From positions 3,093,501 to 3,157,500 of the forward strand of contig NZ_CP137852.1 of the NCBI RefSeq assembly GCF_033547095.1: a stretch of 64,000 bases of DNA, given 5' to 3'. Position numbers and translations under genes: made by a program. Below the pieces are notes generated by a model. The model saw only the letters and a program-made list of their open reading frames with translations. It searched no databases and was not told the origin of the DNA. The stretch is from Sediminicoccus rosea. Its GTDB lineage: Bacteria > Pseudomonadota > Alphaproteobacteria > Acetobacterales > Acetobacteraceae. Each line of letters opens with the position of its first letter. Positions within the stretch are counted from its first letter, which is position 1. Positions 31,722 through 40,234 of this stretch are shown here, in pieces.

Positions 31722-32671
31722 CTCTCGCGCGCCCGCCCTCCGGGCTTGTGCACCTTCACCGCGCTCTGCTCGGCCAGGATCTCGCCGATGCTCTGGCGCA
31801 GCAGCCGGATGTCACGGATGCGGCCGAAGCTGGGGCGGTGGAACAGCGCCACGTCGCGCATGTGTTGCCCGCCCGCGATGCGCCGATAGGCCACCATGTC
31901 ATCCAGCAGCGCACCCACCTGGATGGCGAGCTGCGGCATGAAGGACACCCCGCTGCCGGCCGCGATCATCTGCCGCAGCGTCTCCAGGCTCGCCGCCTGC
32001 AATTCGGCCGAGCCCTCGCGCAGGCGCGACGGGCAGAGCTCCAGCGCCTGGTCGCGCAGGCAATGGCCCTCGGCCAGCAGGATCAGCTCCGGCACCGGGA
32101 TGTCGTCGGGGTTCACCGCCTCCACCTGGGCCAGCGGGTGGTCCCGCGGGACGGCCAGCGCCAGCTCCTCGCGGAAGAGCGGCAGCTCCACCAATTCGCT
32201 GTCGCCGATCGGGCTGGTGGCGAGCAGCGCGTCCAGCTCTCCCTCCTCCAGCTGGCGCACGAGCACGCGGGTGTGGCCCTCGGTCAGCAGCAGCTTCAGC
32301 TCCGGGTAGCGGGCGCGCAGCGGCTTGAGCAGGAAGGGCACGAGATAGGGGCCGAGGGTGGAAATCACGCCCAGGCGCAACGTGCCGGTCAGCGGCTCGG
32401 CGCCGATGCGCACCACCTCGAACAGGCGCCGCGCCTCGCTGATGATGCGCTTGGCCTGGGCCACCACCTCCTCGCCGCGGCGAGTCACCAGCACGCCGCG
32501 CGGGCTGCGCTCGAAGATCTCGACGCCCAGGAACTCCTCCAGCTTGCGCAACTGGCCGGAGAGTGTCGGCTGGCTGACACCGCAGGCCTGGGCGGCACGG
32601 CCGAAATGCAGGTGCTCGGCTACCGCCGTGATGTATTCCAGGTCGCGCAGGCTCAATCCGGCGAGGTTCAT
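31715..32671 (-). CDS. oxyR: Hydrogen peroxide-sensing LysR regulator OxyR
   Basis: The 318-aa LysR-type regulator has an N-terminal HTH (about 5-62, HFGRAAQACGVSQPTLSGQL) and a two-lobe sensor. The redox cysteines of OxyR are present in EGHCLRDQALELC (Cys204 and Cys213, matching Cys199 and Cys208 of E. coli), so the usual H2O2-driven disulfide switch is expected. The ATG at 32671 is chosen because the HTH then starts normally; upstream residues in the frame are non-homologous. It is divergent from the chromate transporter gene chrA and may regulate itself and perhaps chrA. Confidence 0.93.
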   Translation of the reverse strand: MNLAGLSLRDLEYITAVAEHLHFGRAAQACGVSQPTLSGQLRKLEEFLGVEIFERSPRGVLVTRRGEEVVAQAKRIISEARRLFEVVRIGAEPLTGTLRLGVISTLGPYLVPFLLKPLRARYPELKLLLTEGHTRVLVRQLEEGELDALLATSPIGDSELVELPLFREELALAVPRDHPLAQVEAVNPDDIPVPELILLAEGHCLRDQALELCPSRLREGSAELQAASLETLRQMIAAGSGVSFMPQLAIQVGALLDDMVAYRRIAGGQHMRDVALFHRPSFGRIRDIRLLRQSIGEILAEQSAVKVHKPGGRARESA

Positions 32672-32802
32672 GCGATTCCCCCAAGGGTGCTGGCCAGGGG
32701 CGCAGCATTCGCCAGGGAGGGCCGGGCCGCAAGTGCCGCTTGACGGGAGGGCCGCGCCGGGTGAGGCGTAACGCCCCGCCACCCGCCGACAGGACACCCC
32801 GC

Positions 32803-34101
32803 ATGAGCGCCTTGCCGAGCTTTTCCGAGGCGCTGCGCGTCTGGGCGCGGATCGGCTGCCTTTCCTTCGGCGGGCCCGCCGCGCAGATCGCGATGATGCA
32901 GCGCGAGGTGGTGGATGAGCGCCATTGGGTGAGCGACCGGCGATTCCTGCACGCGCTGAACTTCTGCATGCTGCTGCCGGGGCCGGAGGCCATGCAACTC
33001 GCCACCTATCTCGGCTGGCTGATGCACGGGGTGAAGGGCGGTATCGCGGCGGGCCTGCTCTTCGTGCTGCCGGGGGCGCTGGTGATGCTGGCGCTCTCCT
33101 TCATCTACGCCATCCTGGGTGACGTGCCGCTGATCGCGGGCCTGTTCTTCGGGCTGAAATGCGCGGTGCTGATCCTGGTCGTGGAGGCGCTGATCAAGGT
33201 GGCGAAGCGCGCGCTGAAGGGCGCCCTGCCCTGGGCGCTGGCCATCGCGGCCTTCCTCGCCCTCTTCGTGCTGGCGCTGCCCTTCCCCGTCGTCGTGCTG
33301 GCGGCCGCCGCCATCGGCTATGCCCTGCCCCAGGCCTTCGCGGCCGGCGTGCATGGCAAGCCGCGCGAGGGCGGGCCGGCCGCGCTCGATGCGGCGCTGG
33401 CCGCGGATCCGGGCCGCATCGCCGCCATGGCGCCGCTGGCGCGCCGGGCGGGGCTGGTGGCGCTGGCCCTCTGGCTCTGGCCGGTCGCACTTCTCATGCC
33501 GGTGGGCGGCGTCTTCGCCGATATCGGCTGGTTCTTCTCGAAGATGGCGGTGGTCACCTTCGGTGGCGCCTATGCGGTGCTCGCCTATGTGGCGCAGGAG
33601 GCGGTGGAGCATTACCGCTGGCTCTCGGCCCCCGAGATGCTGGCGGGCCTCGGCCTTGCCGAGACCACGCCGGGGCCGCTCATCCTCGTGCTGCAATTCG
33701 TGGGCTTTCTCGCCGGCTGGCGGGATTCGGGCGCGCTGGGCGCCGTGGCGGGGGCCGGGCTCACGCTCTGGGTGACCTTCCTGCCCTGCTTCGCCTGGAT
33801 CTTCCTGGGCGCGCCCTATATCGAGAAGCTGCATGACATGGCGCGCCTCAAGGGCGCGCTGGCGGGGGTGACCGCGGCCGTCGTGGGCGTCATTGCCAAC
33901 CTGGCGCTCTGGTTCTCGCTGCGTGTTCTCTTCGCGCGGATGGAGGGCATCTGGCCCGACCCTTGGAGCCTTCAGCCGGCGGCGCTGCTGCTCACCGTGC
34001 TGGCGGGCATCTGCCTCTTCCGCCTCAAGCTCGGCGTGGTGACGGTGCTGGGGGTCACGGCGGGTGCGGGTCTGGTGCTGCGCCTGGTCGGGCTTGGCTG
34101 A
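32803..34101 (+). CDS. chrA: Chromate transporter ChrA (two-domain)
   Basis: The 432-aa inner-membrane protein has two homologous CHR domains. The N-terminal one carries CLSFGGPAAQIAMMQREVV (about 19-37) and LLPGPEAMQLATYLG. The C-terminal one (from about 210) carries KMAVVTFGGAYAVLAYVAQEAV and GLAETTPGPLILVLQFVGF. This is the standard bidomain form that effluxes chromate by the CHR-family mechanism. It diverges from oxyR, linking it to oxidative stress, since chromate reduction yields reactive oxygen. Its last 47 bp overlap a small convergent RHH gene. Confidence 0.92.
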   Translation: MSALPSFSEALRVWARIGCLSFGGPAAQIAMMQREVVDERHWVSDRRFLHALNFCMLLPGPEAMQLATYLGWLMHGVKGGIAAGLLFVLPGALVMLALSFIYAILGDVPLIAGLFFGLKCAVLILVVEALIKVAKRALKGALPWALAIAAFLALFVLALPFPVVVLAAAAIGYALPQAFAAGVHGKPREGGPAALDAALAADPGRIAAMAPLARRAGLVALALWLWPVALLMPVGGVFADIGWFFSKMAVVTFGGAYAVLAYVAQEAVEHYRWLSAPEMLAGLGLAETTPGPLILVLQFVGFLAGWRDSGALGAVAGAGLTLWVTFLPCFAWIFLGAPYIEKLHDMARLKGALAGVTAAVVGVIANLALWFSLRVLFARMEGIWPDPWSLQPAALLLTVLAGICLFRLKLGVVTVLGVTAGAGLVLRLVGLG

Positions 34102-34303
34102 GGCCGAGCGCGAAGACGCGCAAACGGCTCGCCAACGGCTGATCCGCCTCGGTGCGGGCCGCGTCCTGCTCGGCCACCAGCGCGGCGAGCGTGACGCCGC
34201 GCCGCGCGGCCTCGCCCTCCAGCACCGCCCAGAATTCCCGCTCCAGCGCGATGGAGGTGGCGTGGCCGGCGAGGCGCAGGCTGCGCTTGAGCAGGTGGCG
34301 CAT
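34055..34303 (-). CDS. Small ribbon-helix-helix domain protein
   Basis: The 82-aa product begins KRSLRLAGHATSIALEREFWAVLEGEA..., the pattern of the RHH_4-type domain common in alphaproteobacteria: a beta strand (RLAGHATSIALE) and two helices to about residue 65, then a Pro-rich tail. It lies 2 nt after fumC on the same strand, at the end of the fumarase operon, so it may be co-expressed. Some RHH proteins bind DNA, but many of this type have no assigned target. Confidence 0.7.
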   Translation of the reverse strand: MRHLLKRSLRLAGHATSIALEREFWAVLEGEAARRGVTLAALVAEQDAARTEADQPLASRLRVFALGLSQARPGAAPDPHPP

Positions 34304-34305
34304 GG

Positions 34306-35685
34306 TCAGGCGGGCTTCAGCATCGCCTCAGGCCGCACCCAGGCGTCGAACTCCTCCGCCGCCACGCCCTGGCGCAGCGCCGCCTCGCGCAGCGTCAGGT
34401 CCTCATGCAAGGCGAGCTTGGCGATGGCGACGGCCTTGTCATAGCCAAGATGCGGGTTCAGCGCGGTCGCCAGCATCAGCGACTTGGCGAGGTTCTCGGC
34501 GAGGCGCGGCAGGTTGGGTGCCAGCTTCGCCACCATGTTCCGGGCGAAGCTCTCAGCCGCATCGGCGAGCAGCAGGGCCGATTGCAGCACGGCCTGGATG
34601 ATGACGGGCTTGTAGGTGTTCAGCTCCAGATGGCCCTGGCTCGCGCCGATGGTGACCGTCACCTGGTTGCCCATCACCTGCGCGCAGACCATGGCCAGCG
34701 CCTCGCATTGGGTCGGGTTGGTCTTGCCCGGCATGATGCTGCTGGAGAGCCCCTCCTCCGGCAGGATCAGTTCGGCGAGGCCCGCGCGCGGGCCGCTGCC
34801 CAGCAGCCGCACGTCGTTCGCGATCTTCATGAGCGAGGCGGCGACGGTGTTCATGGCACCATGCAGCTCCAGCAGCGCGTCATGTGCCGCCATGCCCTCC
34901 GACTTGTCGGGGTTCGGGGTGAAGGGCAGGCCGATGCGCGTGCCGACCACCTCGCAGAACACCGTGTCGAACTCCGGGTGGCGGTTGAGGCCGGTGCCGG
35001 CCGCCGTGCCGCCCTGGGGCAGTTGCAGCAGGCGCGGCATGCAGGCTTCCAGCCGCGCCACGCCATGCATCACCTGGCGCGCGTAGGTGATGAATTCGCC
35101 GCCGAGCGTCACCGGCACCGCATCCATCAGGTGGGTGCGGCCGATCTTGATGATGCCCTCCCATTCCTCCGCGCGGTCGTTCAGCGCGGTCGCCAGCGTC
35201 TCCAGCGCGGGCCTGAGGCGGAACTGCACCGCCTGCGCGGCGGCGAGGTGCATCACCGTCGGGAAGCTGTCATTGGAGGACTGGCCGAGGTTCACATGGT
35301 CATTCGGATGCACCGGCTCGCGCGCGCCGAGCGGCTGGCCGAGCAGCTGGTTCGCGCGGTTCGCGATCACCTCGTTCGCGTTCATGTTGGTCTGCGTGCC
35401 GGAGCCCGTCTGCCAGATGGTGAGCGGAAACTCCTCGTCCCGCGCGCCCTGGATGATCTCGTTCGCCGCCTGGCGGATCGGGTCGGCCAGGTGCAGCGGC
35501 AATTCGCCAAGCCGCGCATTGGCCTCGGCCGCCGCCCATTTCTGCTGGCCCATGGCGCGGATGAGCAGCGGCGGGAAACGCTCGCTGCCGATGGCGAAGA
35601 GCGCGCGCGCGCGCTCGGTCTGCGGGCCCCAGAGGCGGTCGGCCGGGATTTCGATGCTGCCGAGGCTGTCGGTTTCGGTGCGCAT
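34306..35685 (-). CDS. fumC: Class II fumarate hydratase
   Basis: The 459-aa cofactor-free fumarase interconverts fumarate and malate in the TCA cycle. The signature GSSxMPxKxNP appears as SSSIMPGKTNPTQCE (about 314-328) and contains the catalytic Ser loop. SGTQTNMNANEVIANRAN (about 98-115) and the His/Asn region HPNDHVNLGQSSNDSFPT form the rest of the active site. Because it needs no iron-sulfur cluster, it works under oxidative stress, fitting its neighbourhood. The ATG at 35685 is chosen; upstream frame is non-homologous. Its operon also encodes an iron-sulfur fumarase. Confidence 0.95.
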   Translation of the reverse strand: MRTETDSLGSIEIPADRLWGPQTERARALFAIGSERFPPLLIRAMGQQKWAAAEANARLGELPLHLADPIRQAANEIIQGARDEEFPLTIWQTGSGTQTNMNANEVIANRANQLLGQPLGAREPVHPNDHVNLGQSSNDSFPTVMHLAAAQAVQFRLRPALETLATALNDRAEEWEGIIKIGRTHLMDAVPVTLGGEFITYARQVMHGVARLEACMPRLLQLPQGGTAAGTGLNRHPEFDTVFCEVVGTRIGLPFTPNPDKSEGMAAHDALLELHGAMNTVAASLMKIANDVRLLGSGPRAGLAELILPEEGLSSSIMPGKTNPTQCEALAMVCAQVMGNQVTVTIGASQGHLELNTYKPVIIQAVLQSALLLADAAESFARNMVAKLAPNLPRLAENLAKSLMLATALNPHLGYDKAVAIAKLALHEDLTLREAALRQGVAAEEFDAWVRPEAMLKPA

Positions 35686-35750
35686 GAGGGTCTCTCCTTG
35701 AGGGGCGTCGCCCCTCAAACGCCGCGCCAGGGCATCGGTTTCCTGGGCCC

Positions 35751-36149
35751 TCAATCGCTGTAGGTCGAAATCTCGATGAGGTTCTGGTCGGGGTCGCGGC
35801 AATAGACGGAGGTGATGGGGCCGAGCGCGCCGTCCTTCGGCACGGGCCCCTGCTCGACCGCGACGCCGCAACGGTGCAGATGCTCCACCACCTGCGGCGC
35901 GCTGACAGTGACGATGAAGCAGAGATCCTGCCCGCCCGGCGCCGTCGCGGGGCCGGACCACCATTCGGCCTGCGTGGCCTCCACCGGGCGCAGATTGATC
36001 TTCTGGCCGCCGAAGCGCAGCGAGGTGCGGCGATGCGGCCCGAACTCCGCCCGCTCCATCCCCAGCACGCGCTGGTACCAGGCGGCGCTGATCTCCACAT
36101 CCTTCACGGTGATGACGAGGTGATCCAGGCGGTCCACGGAAAAGCGCAT
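35751..36149 (-). CDS. VOC (glyoxalase/bleomycin-resistance) family protein
   Basis: The 132-aa protein has the paired beta-alpha-beta-beta-beta units of the vicinal oxygen chelate fold: RLDHLVITVKDVEISAAWYQRVLGM at the start and DPDQNLIEISTYSD at the end. His9, a middle-strand Gln/His position and the C-terminal Glu of the LIEIS motif are likely metal ligands. Members include glyoxalases, dioxygenases and resistance proteins; its role is not readable. It lies 4 nt downstream of the RidA gene in the fumarase operon. Confidence 0.82.
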   Translation of the reverse strand: MRFSVDRLDHLVITVKDVEISAAWYQRVLGMERAEFGPHRRTSLRFGGQKINLRPVEATQAEWWSGPATAPGGQDLCFIVTVSAPQVVEHLHRCGVAVEQGPVPKDGALGPITSVYCRDPDQNLIEISTYSD

Positions 36150-36153
36150 GGGC

Positions 36154-36543
36154 TCAGGCCTTCTTCTGGCGGCGGGCGGTGACTTCGATCTCGATGCGCA
36201 TCGCATCCGTCTGCAGGCCGGCATGGATGAGCGTGGAGGTGGGGCGGGCCTTGCCGAGGTGCTTCTTGATGACGGGCCAGCAGGGCTCCCAATCCTCGCG
36301 GCGGGGCACGATGAACATGACGCGCACCACATCGTCCAGCGTGGCATCGGCTTTGGCCAGGGCTTCCGCGATGTTGCGGAAGGTCTGGTCGCATTGGGCG
36401 GCCACGTCATCCACGATGGTCATGGTCTTGTAGTCGTAGCCGGTCGTGCCGGAGACCCAGATGTCGTCGCCATCCACGACGGCGCGGGAATAGCCGATTT
36501 CCTCTTCGAAGCGGGAACCGGAGGAGAGACGGATGCGGGTCAT
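36154..36543 (-). CDS. RidA (YjgF/YER057c/UK114) family protein
   Basis: This 129-aa protein shows the RidA pattern: IGYSRAVVDGDDIWVSGTTGYDYKTMTI (about 16-43), DVAAQCDQTFRNIAEALAKADATLDDVVRVMFIV and a C-terminal RIEIEVTARR with the conserved Arg/Glu. Members hydrolyse reactive enamine/imine intermediates or act in related catabolic steps. The overlap with the preceding small gene is 4 bp. Its presence inside a fumarase operon is not explained by known pathways. Confidence 0.88.
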   Translation of the reverse strand: MTRIRLSSGSRFEEEIGYSRAVVDGDDIWVSGTTGYDYKTMTIVDDVAAQCDQTFRNIAEALAKADATLDDVVRVMFIVPRREDWEPCWPVIKKHLGKARPTSTLIHAGLQTDAMRIEIEVTARRQKKA

Positions 36544-36761
36544 GGCCGGTGTCCTGTGAGGATGAGTTGGCCCGAGGGCGAGAGCGCGCCGGGCGAATGG
36601 AACCAGATGATCTCGGCGATGAAGAGATCGGCCGTGCCATCGGGCAGGCGCACGCGCAGGCGATGGCCGATTGCGGGGACGCCGTCCAGCTCCGCCATCT
36701 CGTCCGAGAGCGGGCCGAGGCCCGGCTCGCGCAGCGCGATGAGGAAGCGGAAGCCCGTCAC
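36540..36761 (-). CDS. 73-aa conserved-looking hypothetical protein
   Basis: Starts at a GTG that overlaps the end of the DUF1272 gene by 4 bp and overlaps the RidA gene by 4 bp, so it is a genuine small gene in the operon. The product (beginning [17 protein letters not shown]) has beta-strand-rich segments, GHRLRVRLPDGTADLFIAEIIWF, and no signal peptide. No family recognised. The frame is open further upstream but there it is only a shadow of the DUF1272 gene. Confidence 0.55.
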   Translation of the reverse strand: MTGFRFLIALREPGLGPLSDEMAELDGVPAIGHRLRVRLPDGTADLFIAEIIWFHSPGALSPSGQLILTGHRP

Positions 36762-37000
36762 GCGCAGCGCTCGGGGCGGTGCTTCCGCTCGGTGCTGGCC
36801 GGGTGCTTCGCCAGCATGGCGGGCGGGCGGATGGGCCGCGGCACGAGGTTGCCCTGGCAATTCGGGCACGTCATGCCGAGCTTGGTCTCGGCGCAGTCGC
36901 GGCACCAGGTGCACTCATAGGTGCAGATGAGGGCGAGCGGGCTCTCCGGTGGCAGGTCGCGATCGCAGCATTCGCAATTGGGCCGGAGGGCGAGCATCAT
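36758..37000 (-). CDS. DUF1272 family zinc-ribbon-like protein
   Basis: The 80-aa protein has the conserved Cys pattern of DUF1272: [29 protein letters not shown] and [17 protein letters not shown], eight or more cysteines that probably bind zinc in a treble-clef or RING-like fold. Function of the family is unknown. ATG 37000 overlaps the class I fumarase stop; ATG 36997 is an equally possible start. It is translationally coupled to its neighbours on both sides. Confidence 0.85.
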   Translation of the reverse strand: MMLALRPNCECCDRDLPPESPLALICTYECTWCRDCAETKLGMTCPNCQGNLVPRPIRPPAMLAKHPASTERKHRPERCA

Positions 37001-38658
37001 TCAAGCCCTTCGTAGAAGTCGTTGCCCTTGTCATCCACCACGATGAAGGCGGGGAAGTCTTCGACCTCGATCTTCCAGATCGCCTCCATGCCCAGCTCCG
37101 GATACTCCAGGACCTCGACCTTCTTGATGCAATCCTGCGCGAGCCGCGCGGCCGGGCCGCCGACGGAGCCCAGGTAGAAGCCACCATAGGTCTTGCAGGC
37201 GTTCAGGACGGCCTTGGAGCGGTTGCCCTTGGCGAGCATCACGAGGCTGCCGCCCGCCTTCTGGAAGGCCTCCACATAGCTGTCCATGCGGCCGGCCGTG
37301 GTGGGGCCGAAGCTGCCGGTCGCCATGCCGTCCGGCGTCTTGGCGGGGCCGGCGTAGTAGATCGGGTGGTCCTTGATGTATTGCGGCAGCCCCTGCCCCG
37401 CATCCAGCCGCTCCTGCAGCTTCGCATGCGCGATGTCGCGGCCCACCACGATGGTGCCAGTGAGCGAGACGCGGGTCTTCACGGGGTACTTCGTCAGCGT
37501 CGCGCGGATCTGGTCCATGGGCTGGTTGAGGTCGATCTTCACGACCTCGCCGCCCAGGATGTCATCCGTGTGTTCGGGCAGGTAATGCGCGGGGTCGGTC
37601 TCGAGCTGCTCGAGGAAGATGCCCTCCGGCGTGATCTTCGCCTTGATCTGGCGGTCCGCCGAGCAGGAGACGCCGATGCCGATGGGCAGCGAGGCGCCGT
37701 GCCGCGCCATGCGGATCACGCGCACATCGTGGCAGAAATACTTGCCGCCGAACTGCGCGCCGATGCCGAGATTCTGCGTGAGCTTGTGGATCTCGGCTTC
37801 CAGCTCATGGTCGCGGATGGCGTGGCCGGACTTGTCGCCGCGGCCAGGCAGCCCATCCAGCCACTTGGTGCTGCCGAGCTTCACCGCCTTCAGGTTCAGC
37901 TCCGCACTCGTGCCGCCGATGACGACCGAGAGGTGATAGGGCGGGCAGGCGGAGGTGCCGAGCGTCTTCACCTTCTCCTCGATGAAGGCGAGCAGCTTCT
38001 GCCTGTTCAGCACCGCGCGCGTCTGCTGATAGAGGAAGGTCTTGTTGGCCGAGCCGCCGCCCTTGAGGATGAACATCAGGTGGAACTCGTCGGCATGGTG
38101 CTCACCCGGGGCGGCCATGATGGAGAATTCCACCGGCATGTTGTTGCCGCTGTTCACCTCCTCATACATCGAGATCGGCGCCATCATCGAATAGCGCAGG
38201 TTGGTCTCGGTGTAGGTGCGCGCCACGCCGTAGCTCAGCGCCTCCTCCTCATCGCCCTCGACCCAGACGCGCTGGCCCTTCTTGCCGAAGACGATGGCGG
38301 TGCCGGTATCCTGGCACATGGGCAGCACGCCGCCCGCCGCGATGTTCGCGTTCTTCAGCAGGTCGAGCGCGACGAAGCGGTCATTCGCGCTCGCCTCGGG
38401 GTCCTTCAGGATATTGGCGAGCTGCTGGAGATGCGCGGGGCGCAGCAGGTGCGACACGTCATGGCAGGCCACGCGCGCCAGTTCCACCAGCGCCTCAGGC
38501 TTCACCTTGAGGACTTTCTTGCCCTCAACCTCGATGGTGGAGACGCCCGGGATATCCAGCTTGCGGTAGGGCGTCGTGTCCTCGGCCAGCGGGAACATGG
38601 TGCTGAAGGCGAAGCCCGGCGGGCGGGCGGGGGTGGCGTGATCAGCATCAAGCGGCAT
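36997..38658 (-). CDS. fumA: Class I fumarate hydratase (single chain, iron-sulfur)
   Basis: The 553-aa protein contains in one chain what the 28064-29586 pair encodes as two. The N-terminal part has the Cys in [10 protein letters not shown] (about 115), [22 protein letters not shown] and [15 protein letters not shown] as likely 4Fe-4S ligands. The C-terminal part has [34 protein letters not shown] and [30 protein letters not shown]. This is the housekeeping aerobic (oxygen-sensitive) form in many alphaproteobacteria. It is the first gene of a minus-strand operon that later includes fumC. Confidence 0.92.
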   Translation of the reverse strand: MPLDADHATPARPPGFAFSTMFPLAEDTTPYRKLDIPGVSTIEVEGKKVLKVKPEALVELARVACHDVSHLLRPAHLQQLANILKDPEASANDRFVALDLLKNANIAAGGVLPMCQDTGTAIVFGKKGQRVWVEGDEEEALSYGVARTYTETNLRYSMMAPISMYEEVNSGNNMPVEFSIMAAPGEHHADEFHLMFILKGGGSANKTFLYQQTRAVLNRQKLLAFIEEKVKTLGTSACPPYHLSVVIGGTSAELNLKAVKLGSTKWLDGLPGRGDKSGHAIRDHELEAEIHKLTQNLGIGAQFGGKYFCHDVRVIRMARHGASLPIGIGVSCSADRQIKAKITPEGIFLEQLETDPAHYLPEHTDDILGGEVVKIDLNQPMDQIRATLTKYPVKTRVSLTGTIVVGRDIAHAKLQERLDAGQGLPQYIKDHPIYYAGPAKTPDGMATGSFGPTTAGRMDSYVEAFQKAGGSLVMLAKGNRSKAVLNACKTYGGFYLGSVGGPAARLAQDCIKKVEVLEYPELGMEAIWKIEVEDFPAFIVVDDKGNDFYEGLE

Positions 38659-38737
38659 GGCGGCCTCGGCATCCTGTTGTTGCCGAATCCATAGCGCGCG
38701 CGGGTGCCCGCGTCATCCCGCCCAAAGGGTGACCTGG

Positions 38738-39214
38738 CTAATCCCGCTTGCGGCGGAAGGCGTCCAGGCTGACGACCTGCGGCGTCTCGGCCGGCGCGGC
38801 GGGCGGCGGCTCTGGCTCGGGCGCGGCCTCGGGAACGGGCTCCGCCTCGTCCGGCTCGAAGCGCAGGCCGAAATTGGCGTGCGGGTCCTGGAAGGCGGTC
38901 AGCGCGCCGAAGGGCACGGAGAGCACCGAGGGCACACCCGAGAAGGAGAGGCCGACCGAGAAGCGCTCGGCCACGCGGTCCACCATCAGATCCCAGAAGC
39001 GGTGCTGCAGCACGATCGTCATCTCATGCGGGTAGCGCGACTTGAGATGCGCCGGGATCTGCGTACCCGGATGGTCGGTGCGGAAGGAGATGTAGAAGTG
39101 ATGTTCGCCGGGCAGGCCCTCGCGGGCCGCGAATTCCAGCGCGTCCACCGCCACGCCGCGCAATGCGCGGGCGGCCCAGCTCTCATAGGGGATTTGGCTC
39201 TCGGGGGTGCTCAT
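38738..39214 (-). CDS. sspB: ClpXP adaptor SspB
   Basis: The 158-aa protein matches alphaproteobacterial SspB, which delivers ssrA-tagged peptides to ClpXP. The folded domain (about 10-115) has IPYESWAARALRGVAVDALEF, GEHHFYISFRTDHPGTQIPAHLKSRYPHEMTIVLQHRFWDL and FGLRFEP. A long Pro/Ala/Glu-rich linker (about 120-143) leads to a C-terminal ClpX-docking tail ending VVSLDAFRRKRD. Such a flexible tail is typical. It stands alone between the fumarase operon and the hydroxylase operon. Confidence 0.9.
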   Translation of the reverse strand: MSTPESQIPYESWAARALRGVAVDALEFAAREGLPGEHHFYISFRTDHPGTQIPAHLKSRYPHEMTIVLQHRFWDLMVDRVAERFSVGLSFSGVPSVLSVPFGALTAFQDPHANFGLRFEPDEAEPVPEAAPEPEPPPAAPAETPQVVSLDAFRRKRD

Positions 39215-39295
39215 GGGGGTGTTGTGCGGGGTCCTGTCTCTCGGGCCACCATATGGCGGTGCGACGCTTTGGGGAAGGAAGCGAAGGGTCCAGCC

Positions 39296-40234
39296 CTATC
39301 CCCTCGCCCGCAAGGCGCGCCAGACCTCGCGCAGCCCCGCCGCCTGCTGGGCCAGCCAGCCGCCCGCGACATAGGCGCGCGGCGCGCCGGGATCGCCCGT
39401 GCGGGGATAGGCGGCGCGGTTGAAATCCGCCGTGCCGAACATCCAGTCCCAGACCGGCAGCAGCACGCCGTAGTTCTTGCCCGCCTGCCCCACGCTCAGC
39501 ACGCCGTGATGCAGGCGGTGGAAGCGCGGGCTGACCAGCAGCCGCTCGCCCACCCGCCCGAAATCGAGGCGCACATTGGCGTGGCTGAGGCTCTCGGCCA
39601 GGCGCAGCACCAGCAGGATGATGGGGAACTGGCCGGGCGGCACGCCGATCAGCACGGCGATGATGCCGAACCAGGCGGCGGCGATCACGTCATCCAGCAC
39701 GTGGTTGCGGTCATCCGTCCAGAAGGTCATCTGCGTCTGGGCGTGATGGATGGAATGCAGCGCCCACCACCAGCCAAACTGGTGCTGGAAGCGGTGGCGC
39801 CAGTATTCCGCGAAATCCAGGATGACGATGTAGCAGGCCAGCGCCACCAGCGGCCATTCGCGCAGCCAGGGCAGGAAGGTCTCGAGCGTGGGCGGCACGA
39901 AGCCGCTATCGGCGATCCAGCCCTCGATCCGGGCGGAGGCGGCGAAGAAGAGGATGAAGCCCAGCATGGGCAGGATGCCGAGGCGGGTGAGCAGCGTGTA
40001 GGTCACGTCGGTCCAGACGCGGCGCTGGCTCTCCCAATGCTCGACGGGGCGCCAGCGCTCCAGCGGCAGGCAGACGGCGGCGACGACCATCACCTGGATC
40101 ACGCCGAAGATGAAGAAGTCCATCCAGTGGAAGGCCTCGTCGGCCCAGTCCATCAGGCCCAGCTCATACATCAGGGGCTGGAGCAGGGCCTCGAAGAGCC
40201 ATCCGGTGAGGCGGTCATAGGCGTCACTGATCAT
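39296..40234 (-). CDS. Fatty acid hydroxylase / sterol desaturase family membrane protein
   Basis: The 312-aa integral membrane di-iron oxidase has the eight-His motifs of the family: EYWRHRFQHQ (about 145-154), ALHSIHHAQTQM (about 158-169) and PRFHRLHHGV (about 243-252). Several hydrophobic helices surround them. Members hydroxylate or desaturate lipids and sterol-like compounds. It overlaps the deacetylase gene by 4 bp (ATGA) and is the last gene of a three-gene unit with a secreted beta-propeller, so a role in modifying an envelope lipid or glycolipid is plausible but unproven. ATG 40234 is chosen. Confidence 0.85.
   Translation of the reverse strand: MISDAYDRLTGWLFEALLQPLMYELGLMDWADEAFHWMDFFIFGVIQVMVVAAVCLPLERWRPVEHWESQRRVWTDVTYTLLTRLGILPMLGFILFFAASARIEGWIADSGFVPPTLETFLPWLREWPLVALACYIVILDFAEYWRHRFQHQFGWWWALHSIHHAQTQMTFWTDDRNHVLDDVIAAAWFGIIAVLIGVPPGQFPIILLVLRLAESLSHANVRLDFGRVGERLLVSPRFHRLHHGVLSVGQAGKNYGVLLPVWDWMFGTADFNRAAYPRTGDPGAPRAYVAGGWLAQQAAGLREVWRALRARG

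Noticed and set aside
32668-33834. 388-codon minus-strand frame opposite chrA
   Set aside because: Low-complexity His/Gln/Arg/Gly-rich shadow; chrA on the plus strand has both CHR domains.
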